36,549 nucleotides of DNA from an uncultured Paracoccaceae bacterium (GCA_937931795.1 CALHAP010000004.1:1-36549); one strand, 5' to 3'; shown: positions 7,065 through 15,006, counted from the first letter of the stretch. Notes: a model not told the origin generated them from the sequence alone. Translations and numbers: made by a program.

Positions 7065-7616
7065 TCATAGAAACCTACTAACCTTGGCAGCGTACTCGGC
7101 ATATTGCTCACCGTAGGTCCGACACAACCAAGGCTCTTCTGCAAATGGGGCCACGATGAGGACCAAGACTGACGCCAAGCCGATTGCGAATGCCGAGGGT
7201 GACGCTGACATAACCACCCATCCCACAACGATCATGATATCTGATACATATTGCGGGTTACGAGAATAACGATACAGCCCTCCTGTCCGCAACTCCCCAG
7301 AAGCACCACCTGTCTGATCGACGCCAAACTTCAGCACTTCCGACCACACACCCAGATTGCCAAGGAAGATCAACGTCCCTCCTAAACCGTATCTGATTGC
7401 AACGGGAATGGTCAAAGAACCCCACTCCATGACACCAACAACGATCATGGTGCCAAACAGGGTGAACGTTGGCACCCAAACCAAGATCGGTGTCAGTGTT
7501 GTATATTTTTTCGGCGGCCACAGTCGGCGTTCGGGATAGGCGATGGACCAGACAATCGCGGCCAAAGTCCCGAACGCAATAACGACACCTATAGATGTAA
7601 ACAGAACGACCATCAT
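7065..7616 (-). CDS. isoprenylcysteine carboxyl methyltransferase family membrane protein
   Basis: A 183-residue protein with about five hydrophobic segments. The C-terminal half has the family signature: GGLYRYSRNPQYVSDI (AdoMet-binding RNPQY motif) and EEPWLC..YGEQYAEYAAKVSRF. Family members use AdoMet to methylate small-molecule or lipid substrates in the membrane; prokaryotic substrates are mostly unknown. The ATG at 7616 overlaps the TGA of the CDF gene (ATGA), so translation is coupled; a longer frame from 7817 would overlap that gene by 200 bases. It is the third gene of the MerR-controlled operon, and such genes are common in metal-resistance clusters. Confidence 0.8.
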   Translation of the reverse strand: MMVVLFTSIGVVIAFGTLAAIVWSIAYPERRLWPPKKYTTLTPILVWVPTFTLFGTMIVVGVMEWGSLTIPVAIRYGLGGTLIFLGNLGVWSEVLKFGVDQTGGASGELRTGGLYRYSRNPQYVSDIMIVVGWVVMSASPSAFAIGLASVLVLIVAPFAEEPWLCRTYGEQYAEYAAKVSRFL

Positions 7617-8251
7617 GTTGCACCGTGGATGTGCGGCATGGCGTCTCGTCGTTCCTGCAACGCCTGACGCACGATCTGGAATGCCGATGACAGGAACAAT
7701 GTTGCCATGATCCCCGCAACGATCAGGTCTGGCCAACCTGTCGCTGTCCCCCAGACGCCGAAGGCGGCCAAGACGACTGCTACATTGCCGATGGCGTCGT
7801 TGCGTGAACACAGCCACACCGATCTGACGTTGGCATCTCCGTCCTTGTATCGAACCAGTAGGAGTACGCTGGCTAGGTTTGTTGCCAGTGCCATAACACC
7901 TACGACCCCCATGATGCCCGCTTCAGGCACTCCAACATAAAATACGCGGTAAAGGGTCGAGCCAAAGACCCAAAGACCCATCAAGAGGAGGCTCAGTCCC
8001 TTTGCCAATGCAGCATTCGTGCGCACCTGAATGGACGCACCAATGACCGCCAGTGAGATTCCGTAGGTCAGGGCATCGCCTAAGAAGTCCAATGCATCGG
8101 CCTGAAGGGCCTGAGACTGGGCATAGTGACCCGCCGACATCTCGACCACAAACATCGTGGCGTTCAGGGCGATGACAACCCACAGGCGGCGTTTGTAGTC
8201 AGCAGATACACCTTCGAACTTGGCTTCGTGTCCACAGCAACCCGACATCAC
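7613..8251 (-). CDS. short CDF-type cation transporter
   Basis: A 212-residue membrane protein of the cation diffusion facilitator type, predicted to export divalent metals across the inner membrane. The TM2 metal site is D55-FLG-D59 in QADALDFLGDALTYG. The TM5 site reads C148-SRN-D152, with Cys in place of the usual His or Asp, which would favour soft metals. It starts MMSGCCGHE with a Cys-Cys-His cluster. It ends right after TM6, lacking the roughly 90-residue cytoplasmic domain of YiiP-type exporters. The start overlaps the preceding stop (ATGA). It is the second gene of the MerR-controlled operon. Confidence 0.85.
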   Translation of the reverse strand: MMSGCCGHEAKFEGVSADYKRRLWVVIALNATMFVVEMSAGHYAQSQALQADALDFLGDALTYGISLAVIGASIQVRTNAALAKGLSLLLMGLWVFGSTLYRVFYVGVPEAGIMGVVGVMALATNLASVLLLVRYKDGDANVRSVWLCSRNDAIGNVAVVLAAFGVWGTATGWPDLIVAGIMATLFLSSAFQIVRQALQERRDAMPHIHGAT

Positions 8252-9018
8252 ACAGCCTCCTTCACATTGGGCTGTTGAGGGGGCAAAGCAGATGCGGGAC
8301 CATTAGGGATGGTCGGCACAACGCCACGACGCAGGCGGTCCACACGTGCATTCATCCAGTGGCGGATCACGAGTCTATACAGCAATCCATTGATGCCACG
8401 CAGTTGTCGATGTTCTGCGTAAAAAGCATCTGGTGATGCGAATACTCCAAAGTCGGCGTTGATCCCCGCTCTTTGGATATATGTGTCACGCCCAGACCAG
8501 CCGACATCAGGGGCATGGAGCTTGTCCGTGCCTGCACCAAAGGCACAGATACTATCCTGATCGGGGAAAGCTGTTTGCAGAGCAGTCAGCACCGCATCAT
8601 CAAGGATGAAACCCTCATGGGTGACCCATCTCCCGTCTAGTGAAACCTCAACCCAAGAGTGCAGGATGTTGGTAGGTGCAAGGGGGTAAACGATTTCGGG
8701 GACGATACCACGTTGCAAAGACTTGTGGATCGTGAAGCCATGGAAACGGCACGGCAATCCCATAAGCCGCAGCAATGCCATCAGAAGCGTGGCCTTTGTA
8801 TTGCACTGACCGTAGCCATCCCGCAGCACGTCAGAGGCTGGCAAGGTATCGTCGCTGTTATACCCAAAAGCGATTTCATTCCTGACAAACTTATAGGCGG
8901 CTTTTGCCCGTTCAGCGGGTTCCAGTGCTGACCACCCACGATCCGCAATCAGTGACAGGATCGGGCCTGATGAATAATCAAGCAGCGGGGTCTCTTGGGT
9001 CATTGGATCAGAGGACAT
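8248..9018 (-). CDS. transglutaminase-like family protein
   Basis: A 256-residue protein with a transglutaminase/protease-like core: catalytic Cys72 in DGYGQCNTKATLL, His120 in ILHSWVEV, and at the third position Glu135 (RWVTHEGF), where the family usually has Asp. No signal peptide is seen, so it is probably cytoplasmic. Its substrate is unknown. The start at 9018 follows AAGGTG; the longer frame from 9045 would begin upstream of the expected transcription start and is rejected. It is the first gene after the MerR-type promoter and its stop overlaps the CDF start, so it is part of the metal-response operon. Confidence 0.8.
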   Translation of the reverse strand: MSSDPMTQETPLLDYSSGPILSLIADRGWSALEPAERAKAAYKFVRNEIAFGYNSDDTLPASDVLRDGYGQCNTKATLLMALLRLMGLPCRFHGFTIHKSLQRGIVPEIVYPLAPTNILHSWVEVSLDGRWVTHEGFILDDAVLTALQTAFPDQDSICAFGAGTDKLHAPDVGWSGRDTYIQRAGINADFGVFASPDAFYAEHRQLRGINGLLYRLVIRHWMNARVDRLRRGVVPTIPNGPASALPPQQPNVKEAV

Positions 9019-9047
9019 ACGAATCACCTTTTCTTTGTGTCCCACCC

Positions 9048-9078
9048 TATCTACAACCTCTAGTCACTAGAGCTTCAA
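9048..9078 (-). promoter_or_regulatory. MerR-family metal-responsive promoter/operator
   Basis: Reading the minus strand, the -35 box TTGAAG (9078-9073) and the -10 box TAGATA (9053-9048) are separated by exactly 19 bp. The spacer contains the perfect dyad CTCTAG-TGA-CTAGAG (9058-9072). A stretched 19-bp spacer with a centred dyad is the hallmark of promoters untwisted by CadR/ZntR/PbrR-type activators. It drives the transglutaminase-CDF-methyltransferase operon and lies 13 bp upstream of the regulator gene, so the regulator probably controls itself too. Confidence 0.88.
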
Positions 9079-9090
9079 GAGGTAAGTTGC

Positions 9091-9507
9091 ATGTTTTCTA
9101 TCGGGCAGTTGTCAAAGCAGACTGGTGTGAAAGTGCCTACCATTCGGTACTACGAGCAGGTCGGGTTGCTTGTGTCCGCAGGGCGTACCGAAGGAAATCA
9201 ACGACGTTACGACAAAGGCGGTCTGGAACGCCTTGGGTTCATCAGACATGCCCGTGACCTCGGATTCTCTATCGAGGCCATCACCGCATTGATTGATCTA
9301 CAGCAACATCCTGACCGCTCCTGCCAAGAGGCTACGCTGATCGCCCAGCATCAACTGACCGATGTGCGAGAGAAGCTGCTAAGACTCAAGGCACTGGAAG
9401 CCGAACTGGTTCGCATCGCAGACGGATGCGATGGTGAAGGAAATTCAGAGGAATGCTATGTTCTGGCATCTCTGGCCGACCATCAGCACTGTCGTGGAGA
9501 ACATTAA
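9091..9507 (+). CDS. MerR-family metal-responsive regulator (CadR/PbrR/ZntR type)
   Basis: A 138-residue regulator with the N-terminal winged HTH (FSIGQLSKQTGVKVPTIRYY, then GNQRRYD), a dimerisation helix and a metal-binding loop. Cys78, Cys113 and Cys122 align with the metal-binding cysteines of CadR/PbrR/ZntR proteins, and Cys134 with a C-terminal HQHC adds possible ligands. This points to divalent soft metals (Cd, Pb, Zn or Hg), not to copper sensors, which lack Cys78. It is divergent from the operon it presumably activates. The exact metal cannot be told from sequence. AGAGGTAAG upstream is a plausible ribosome binding site. Confidence 0.9.
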   Translation: MFSIGQLSKQTGVKVPTIRYYEQVGLLVSAGRTEGNQRRYDKGGLERLGFIRHARDLGFSIEAITALIDLQQHPDRSCQEATLIAQHQLTDVREKLLRLKALEAELVRIADGCDGEGNSEECYVLASLADHQHCRGEH

Positions 9508-9559
9508 TGCGCTTCGTCGTACCAAAATTACGACGCAAGTATGCTGGACATGATCGAAA

Positions 9560-11122
9560 CTATTCACCAACACAGTCCATCTTGTTGACCCATTCCAACT
9601 GGTTCTCCAAGTCTTCAAAGTGAAAACGATACCGCTTGGCCGAAGACGACTTTGAGTCGGACTTATGCCCCATGATGGCGTTACGCATTGTTTCGGACAT
9701 ACCCACATTCATGGACTCACCTGCCCAGCTATGACGCAGGCTATACAAAACCTTTTGCCTATCTGACGTTATGTGTTCTCGCAGATGCTCACTCCAGTCG
9801 GCCCCAATTGGCGTGGCATACCGCCCCTTGTCTGTCATCGGTTCAAACGATGGGAACAACAGACCCGCATTGCTGACCCGACGCACATGGTCGATGTGAT
9901 CGGACAACCTTGGAAGCAGTAGCCTATGGATCGGAACACCTTGTACCGACTCTTCGTTCTTGAGTTTACGATCAGGTGCCTCAAGGTCATCAGTCTCATT
10001 GGTGATCACAATCCCCATACGGTCCAGATCGACATCATCCAATCGAAGCTGGCATATCTCTTCTGGTCGCGCCCCTGTCCACACCAGCATATGCAATGCA
10101 GTGATCAAATCTGTCTTGCGAGACAACTGGGTCCGATGCGTTTGGTAACGTCGGCGGGTCCAGGCATCCGTCGCCACATCGATCAACTTACGCACCTCAG
10201 GTTTCGTAAATGGCTTGTAAACCTGATCACCTTGAGAGCGTGTATCCCTTGGGGCTTTGACAGTCTTGCTTACGTTATGGGGAACAGCTTCTGCAATTGT
10301 TGCGAACTCTAAAATCGCGCTCAACCTGTCGAGCCGTTGCCTCACAGTTGACGGTGCCAACGGCTGACCCTTGATCCTAACTTTGCCAAGATGTGCCACG
10401 TAGTCTGATAGATGCTGCTTGGTGATGTTCACTAAGGGCAGATTGCCATGCAACTCGATGAACTCTTCGATAGCCCGATAGTGGCCATCGATGGTTGGTT
10501 GGCGTGGCTTGTTCTCCTCATGCATCTTGGGGAGAATTGTGCGGAGGGTTTCACCATTTGGGGTTTCAAATTTATCGAGTCTCCGCCGTGTCTGTCCAAT
10601 TCTGAGCTTCGCCAGTTCCAGTTCGTCGGCATCGTCAGCTTTTATCGCTAGTGTGCGTTGCCTCATGAACTTCCCTTGCAGCATCATCTCGCTGCCCGTC
10701 ATCACAAGATATCCCTCGGCCTCCGCTTGCTTCAGGAACTCTGGGTCATTGCTACCCGCCACCTTGTAAGTCTTGATGATCTTGCCATCTCGGTAAAACT
10801 CAAATGGCGGCTTCTGCTTGTTGATTGGAAGGTTTTCGGGGCTGAAGTCCAACTTCATACTGAGCGTATCATCGACCTTGCTGTGCTGTACAATCGCCGC
10901 GTCTTCGAAACTGCCAAGCATCAAGCGATTATGTTTATGTGCCAAAGCACCTGCTTCAACCCTTCGGGCAGCCTCGGTGGCTCCTTCCAACTTGATGTTC
11001 CATTCTGTCCCGCTGTCAAAGAACTCACGGAACTCAGGTGGTATGGCGCGACGGTAGTAAAAGTGCTTACCACGCGGCTTTATGTAGTTGGCTTTGCCGC
11101 TTCGTGGCGTAAACTGCGACAT
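9560..11122 (-). CDS. tyrosine recombinase / phage-type integrase
   Basis: A 520-residue site-specific integrase. The N-terminus (KHFYYRRAIPPEFR, about 19-33) is the arm/head region typical of alphaproteobacterial island integrases. A core-binding domain spans about 208-290. The catalytic domain shows Arg352 (TGARPEE), Lys388, Arg463-His464 (LYSLRHS), His486 (MGHKS) and the nucleophile Tyr498 (KRYRF). The first His of the HxxR box is Tyr460. The start is preceded by AAGGGG. It lies at the border between accessory and core genes, pointing outward, and most likely integrates the element. Direct repeats upstream may be its arm sites. Confidence 0.92.
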   Translation of the reverse strand: MSQFTPRSGKANYIKPRGKHFYYRRAIPPEFREFFDSGTEWNIKLEGATEAARRVEAGALAHKHNRLMLGSFEDAAIVQHSKVDDTLSMKLDFSPENLPINKQKPPFEFYRDGKIIKTYKVAGSNDPEFLKQAEAEGYLVMTGSEMMLQGKFMRQRTLAIKADDADELELAKLRIGQTRRRLDKFETPNGETLRTILPKMHEENKPRQPTIDGHYRAIEEFIELHGNLPLVNITKQHLSDYVAHLGKVRIKGQPLAPSTVRQRLDRLSAILEFATIAEAVPHNVSKTVKAPRDTRSQGDQVYKPFTKPEVRKLIDVATDAWTRRRYQTHRTQLSRKTDLITALHMLVWTGARPEEICQLRLDDVDLDRMGIVITNETDDLEAPDRKLKNEESVQGVPIHRLLLPRLSDHIDHVRRVSNAGLLFPSFEPMTDKGRYATPIGADWSEHLREHITSDRQKVLYSLRHSWAGESMNVGMSETMRNAIMGHKSDSKSSSAKRYRFHFEDLENQLEWVNKMDCVGE

Positions 11123-11135
11123 AGATCAGACCCCT

Positions 11136-11168
11136 TATTGGGACAATTTACCCTCACTATTGGGACAA
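11136..11168. repeat. direct repeat pair upstream of the integrase
   Basis: TATTGGGACAA occurs at 11136-11146 and again at 11158-11168, 22 bp apart, or about two helical turns, immediately upstream of the integrase ATG (minus strand). Same-face repeats at this place are good candidates for integrase arm sites or a repressor operator. Confidence 0.5.
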
Positions 11169-11334
11169 AACAAGAGTCTTCAAAGTGGAGGGGCACCATG
11201 CTGAACGAAAATTACGCCTTAACTATCAGTAAGTTAAAGACATTTCGATTTCGCAACTCGCCCTATGGATGGTCATCCGAAAATATGAAATACATCTGCG
11301 CCAGCGTTTAATGCGCGATTAGCAGAAATTAAAT

Positions 11335-11370
11335 AGCCTGCCCAACGGTTTAACATCCATTGGGCAGGCT
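11335..11370. terminator. strong hairpin at the element/core junction
   Basis: AGCCTGCCCAA (11335-11345) and TTGGGCAGGCT (11360-11370) are perfect 11-bp arms around a 14-base loop. On the plus strand GGAAAAAATT follows; on the minus strand the hairpin is followed by ATTTAATTT, which is only a weak U-tract. It could be a terminator insulating the integrase from the LytTR gene or a recombination feature. Confidence 0.4.
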
Positions 11371-11476
11371 GGAAAAAATTTGGTACTAAAATACTCAAAC
11401 GCTTTCGCGTGGACCACTCACGGTCTCATTAAAGTGAACACCTAATCCCCCTTGTTTTCAAAGGCCGTTTCGTGAA

Positions 11477-12295
11477 ATGATGCTATCATTCGCGAATTTT
11501 AACCAAAGTATTTTGACGATGCGTAAGTATTATGCCGATGGGATGACTGACAAACGGGTGATCGTGGGATTTGCGTTCCTGATCGTTCTGGTGATCGTCG
11601 GACCGTTCGGAACCTATGAACAATTGACCCTTTCAGAGCGGTTTGTTTACTGGACCGTCCTGATGATGGGAATTGGCCTGTTTATGGCCATCTTCATTTC
11701 GGCAGCAGTCGAATCACCCAGCCTGAGCAAGATGTCGATCTATTTCAAATTGGCGATTGGATCAGGCCTTGCCGCCATTCCCGGCACGGCGGTGCTGATC
11801 TTTGTGAAGCGGGTCTTTGAGATGGACGGCGCGGACAGCCTTAACCCGGCGCTGCTGGCGGTGCAGATCGCCGCAGTTGGGTGGCTCTACGGGCTAGTCG
11901 AACATCTCGATTGGCGCAAACCCCACACTGATACCGTCGCGCCAAGTCGTCCCATGCCCGAAGCCATTACCACACGGTTTCACGCCCGCCTGGATCACGA
12001 CACAGGGCACAACATCATATCGCTCAGTATGCAGGATCACTATGTTGAGGTGACCACAGACACGGGGCGGCAAATGATCCTGATGCGGATGTCTGACGCC
12101 TTGGCCGAGTTGGACGCATTGCCCGGCCTGCGCATTCACAGATCGCATTGGATCGCCACGGCCCATCTCGACGCCCTGCACCGCGAGGGCGGCAAACCCC
12201 ACGCGCGGCTCAGTGATGGACGCAGCCTGCCGATTTCCAAGCCCAACGTCACGGCAGTCAGCGACATATTGGACCAGCGCGAAAATAATTCGTGA
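11477..12295 (+). CDS. membrane-bound LytTR-domain transcriptional regulator
   Basis: A 272-residue protein with four predicted membrane segments (about 28-44, 57-77, 88-110, 124-143) followed by a C-terminal LytTR DNA-binding domain (about 165-268: ISLSMQDHYVEVTTD, GLRIHRSHWIA, SDGRSLPISKPN). Such membrane-anchored LytTR proteins bind direct repeats and regulate nearby genes without a receiver domain. The start is uncertain: ATG 11477 or the in-frame ATG 11519, neither with a good ribosome binding site. It lies 43 bp before an ECF sigma gene on the same strand, so it may belong to the same regulatory unit. Confidence 0.82.
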   Translation: MMLSFANFNQSILTMRKYYADGMTDKRVIVGFAFLIVLVIVGPFGTYEQLTLSERFVYWTVLMMGIGLFMAIFISAAVESPSLSKMSIYFKLAIGSGLAAIPGTAVLIFVKRVFEMDGADSLNPALLAVQIAAVGWLYGLVEHLDWRKPHTDTVAPSRPMPEAITTRFHARLDHDTGHNIISLSMQDHYVEVTTDTGRQMILMRMSDALAELDALPGLRIHRSHWIATAHLDALHREGGKPHARLSDGRSLPISKPNVTAVSDILDQRENNS

Positions 12296-12338
12296 CGTCC
12301 GCCAAGGATTGCGCTGCCACGCCCGTCACACCATCATT

Positions 12339-12881
12339 ATGCGCATGACAACCCCAGACGAAGACTTGGCCAGTGCAGCGGCAGGTGGTGACAGACAGGC
12401 CTTTGCCAGCCTGCTCGACCGCCACTACGACCGCCTGTTCGGGCTATGCTTTCGCCTCACCGGCAGCCGCGCCGAGGCAGAAGACCTGTGCCAAGACATC
12501 TGCACTGCCCTGCCCGCCAAATTGGGCAGCTACAGGCGACAAGCAAAGGTCAGCACATGGCTTTACCGCGTCGCCGTTAACGCGGCCCACGACCGCCGCC
12601 GCAAACGCGCAACATATATAAAAGCCAGCGACGGCTGGGGCACGTGGGAGATCAACCGCCAAGCCGAACTGTCCGAGACCCAAGATCAGGTCTCATGGCT
12701 CCACCACGCCATGGCGCAGCTCTCCGACGATCTACGCGACACGCTGGCGCTGATCCTTGACGATATTACCCACGCCGAAGCAGCCGACATCCTCGGCATC
12801 TCCGAAGGCACCGTAAGCTGGCGCGTCTCCGAGGCGAAAAAACGCCTCCGCGCCCTCAAACAACAGGAGGAGGCACAATGA
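12339..12881 (+). CDS. ECF-type RNA polymerase sigma factor
   Basis: A 180-residue sigma-70-family factor. Region 2 covers roughly residues 22-90 (DRLFGLCFRLTGSRAEAEDLCQ, STWLYRVAVNAAHDRRR) and region 4 about 125-175 (LRDTLALILDDITHAEAADI, SEGTVSWRVSEAKKRLR with its HTH). The start at 12339 (or 12345) was chosen because the longer frame from 12213 runs through the LytTR gene. Its stop overlaps the ATG of the VWA gene (ATGA) and an AGGAGGAGG lies just before, so the two are translated together. The VWA protein may act as its membrane partner. Confidence 0.85.
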   Translation: MRMTTPDEDLASAAAGGDRQAFASLLDRHYDRLFGLCFRLTGSRAEAEDLCQDICTALPAKLGSYRRQAKVSTWLYRVAVNAAHDRRRKRATYIKASDGWGTWEINRQAELSETQDQVSWLHHAMAQLSDDLRDTLALILDDITHAEAADILGISEGTVSWRVSEAKKRLRALKQQEEAQ

Positions 12882-14845
12882 CCTCCGATGATGACTTTGA
12901 TCTGGACGACCTGAAGTCCGCGATAACCAGCGCGAACCCGCGCCCCGACCCCGCCACGCGGGAGGCGCATCTGCGGCTGGCGTCAGAGAATTTCGACAAT
13001 TTGCACGATAGCCGCCAAGGATCACCCGAGGCCGCCCGTCACACTGACAATGCCCCCCAGCGGGGTTTCATTGCAGGAGTGACCAAAATGCTAAGTGCTT
13101 TCACAACCAAAGGCGGCCTGACCGCGACCACAGCCATGGTGGCCTGTGGTGTGCTGTTCTTCACCCCTCAAGGCCAAGAGATTTGGCAAGGCGGGCTGCC
13201 ACAGCAAGCCCCCACCAGTGGTATAGAGAGCGAGTTGGACACAGCCGTTGCCACTATCTTGGAAAACGTCACGGTTGGGGCCATTGGCACAACCACCCCG
13301 CGTGGTCAGGATTTGGCGTTCGAAGCAGCACCAGAAAATGGTATTGGTTTGGACGTGATTGCCCCCGCGCCACGGACATCGTCACGGCAAGTTGCGACAG
13401 GTCTGGTCGCCCAACCCGACATGGTCGTCGCAGCAACGCCCAACACCGAAACCTTCGCCAACGAGGCCCCTAACGGTCTCAGCATCACCGCTGACAGCCC
13501 CGTCTCGACCTTCTCCATCGACGTCGACACGGCCTCTTATGCCATCCTGCGCCAGTCACTGAACGCAGGCCAATTGCCACCCGCGCAGGCGGTGCGGATT
13601 GAGGAGATGATCAACTACTTCCCCTACGCCTACACATCGCCCGACCGCGACGCAGGCCTGCCGTTTCAGCCAAACATCACCGTCACCGACACCCCGTGGA
13701 ACCCTGACACACAGCTGGTTCACATCGGCATCCAAGGCGTCATGCCAGATATCACTGAGCGCCCGCCGCTGAACCTCGTGTTCCTGATCGACACCTCCGG
13801 CTCGATGGACCAACCGAACAAGCTGCCGCTCTTGCGCCAGTCTTTCATGCTGATGCTCGACCAATTGCGCCCCGAAGATGAGGTGGCCATCGTCACCTAC
13901 GCAGGCTCGGCAGGCATGGCGCTGCCGCCCACACGTGCCGAAGATCGTAGCGCCATTACAGCCGCGCTTAACAACCTGCGCGCTGGCGGCGGGACCAACG
14001 GCCAAGGCGGACTGACCCAAGCCTACGCCGTGGCGGGTCAAATGACGGACGACGGCGAAGTCTCCCGCGTCATCCTCGCGACAGACGGCGATTTCAACGT
14101 CGGCGTCTCCTCGGTCGAGGGCCTCACAGATTATATCGAACGCCAGCGCGACAGCGGCACGTATCTCTCCGTCCTCGGCTTCGGGCGCGGCAACCTCGAC
14201 GACGCCACGATGCAGGCGCTCGCCCAAAACGGCAACGGCACGGCGGCCTACATCGACACGCTGAACGAGGCGCAAAAGGTGCTGGTCGACCAGCTCACCG
14301 GCGCGCTCTTTGCCATCGCAGGCGACGTCAAGGTGCAGGTCGAGTTCAACCCCGCCACGGTCGCCGAATACCGTCTGATCGGCTACGAGACGCGCAGCCT
14401 CGCGCGCGAGGATTTCAACAACGACGCCGTCGACGCAGGCGAGTTGGGCGCAGGTCATTCGGTCACCGCGATCTACGAGGTCACGCCCACAGGCTCGCCC
14501 GCCGTGCGCAACGATCCCCTGCGCTACGAGGACAACACGGTTGCTGCCGACACATCGGGCGAGCTCGGCTTCCTGCGCCTGCGCTACAAAAACCCTGGCG
14601 AGGACACCAGCCAGCTGATCGAAACCCCGATCCTACAGGGCGACGCTCCGGCGACAAACGACATTGCCTTCTCGATCGCCATCGCGGGCTTTGGCGAGCT
14701 GTTGCGCGGATCAGACTACACCGGCGATTGGGCCTATGACGAGGCCATCGAATTGGCGCTAGAGGGGCGCGGCGAAGACACGTTCGGCTACCGCGCCGAG
14801 GCTATCCAGTTGATGCGATTGGCAAATAGCCTATCATCAAATTGA
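12878..14845 (+). CDS. von Willebrand factor type A domain protein (YfbK-like)
   Basis: A 655-residue protein. A cytoplasmic N-terminus of about 79 acidic residues is followed by one membrane segment (about 80-97) and a periplasmic part. That part has the VWA-associated N-terminal module (SIDVDTASYAILRQSL, about 213-228, to YFPY), the VWA domain with an intact MIDAS motif DTSGSMD at 305-311, and a DUF3520-type C-terminal region (about 470-645). Such proteins bind metal and protein partners outside the membrane. The coupling to an ECF sigma gene suggests the short cytoplasmic N-terminus could serve as an anti-sigma-like tether, as seen with other sigma/VWA pairs; this is inference. Confidence 0.86.
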   Translation: MTSDDDFDLDDLKSAITSANPRPDPATREAHLRLASENFDNLHDSRQGSPEAARHTDNAPQRGFIAGVTKMLSAFTTKGGLTATTAMVACGVLFFTPQGQEIWQGGLPQQAPTSGIESELDTAVATILENVTVGAIGTTTPRGQDLAFEAAPENGIGLDVIAPAPRTSSRQVATGLVAQPDMVVAATPNTETFANEAPNGLSITADSPVSTFSIDVDTASYAILRQSLNAGQLPPAQAVRIEEMINYFPYAYTSPDRDAGLPFQPNITVTDTPWNPDTQLVHIGIQGVMPDITERPPLNLVFLIDTSGSMDQPNKLPLLRQSFMLMLDQLRPEDEVAIVTYAGSAGMALPPTRAEDRSAITAALNNLRAGGGTNGQGGLTQAYAVAGQMTDDGEVSRVILATDGDFNVGVSSVEGLTDYIERQRDSGTYLSVLGFGRGNLDDATMQALAQNGNGTAAYIDTLNEAQKVLVDQLTGALFAIAGDVKVQVEFNPATVAEYRLIGYETRSLAREDFNNDAVDAGELGAGHSVTAIYEVTPTGSPAVRNDPLRYEDNTVAADTSGELGFLRLRYKNPGEDTSQLIETPILQGDAPATNDIAFSIAIAGFGELLRGSDYTGDWAYDEAIELALEGRGEDTFGYRAEAIQLMRLANSLSSN

Positions 14846-14865
14846 AACCTTTTGACCATATACCT

Positions 14866-14919
14866 GTGTCATCGACCGGCGCGGATAGCCTCCTCCGTTT
14901 CGCGCCGGACCTATGACAC
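14866..14919. repeat. large interrupted hairpin after the VWA gene
   Basis: Outer arms GTGTCAT (14866-14872) and ATGACAC (14913-14919) enclose inner arms CCGGCGCG (14876-14883) and CGCGCCGG (14901-14908), with small internal loops and a 17-base apical loop. The GC-rich stem could end transcription of the sigma/VWA operon, but no U-tract follows. It may instead be a small palindromic repeat family. Confidence 0.5.
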
Positions 14920-15006
14920 GACGATCTTGCCCCGCTGTCTGTTCCCCCCAGGACCGTCACTTACGGCAAGATCACATGGCGCGGCCTCTGCTACGGGTCG
15001 CGCCAC

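Larger units (their letters stand above)
11123..11476. other. non-coding junction between element and core genes
   Basis: This 354-bp stretch has no convincing gene. It holds a pair of direct repeats next to the integrase start, an AT-rich middle part and a strong hairpin, then the upstream region of the LytTR gene. The attachment site probably lies here because the integrase is at the edge and core-like genes begin right after. No tRNA gene is recognisable in it, and the partner repeat cannot be located because the other end of the element is outside the window. Confidence 0.5.

Noticed and set aside
1-11300. A CRISPR array, or an inovirus-type prophage
   Set aside because: No regularly spaced repeats are seen. 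The HUH gene and small membrane genes first suggested a filamentous phage, but no Zot-like ATPase or coat protein gene is present.
13556-14458. A 300-residue minus-strand frame opposite the VWA gene
   Set aside because: The plus strand encodes the intact VWA domain with MIDAS motif; the antisense product has no recognisable domain.
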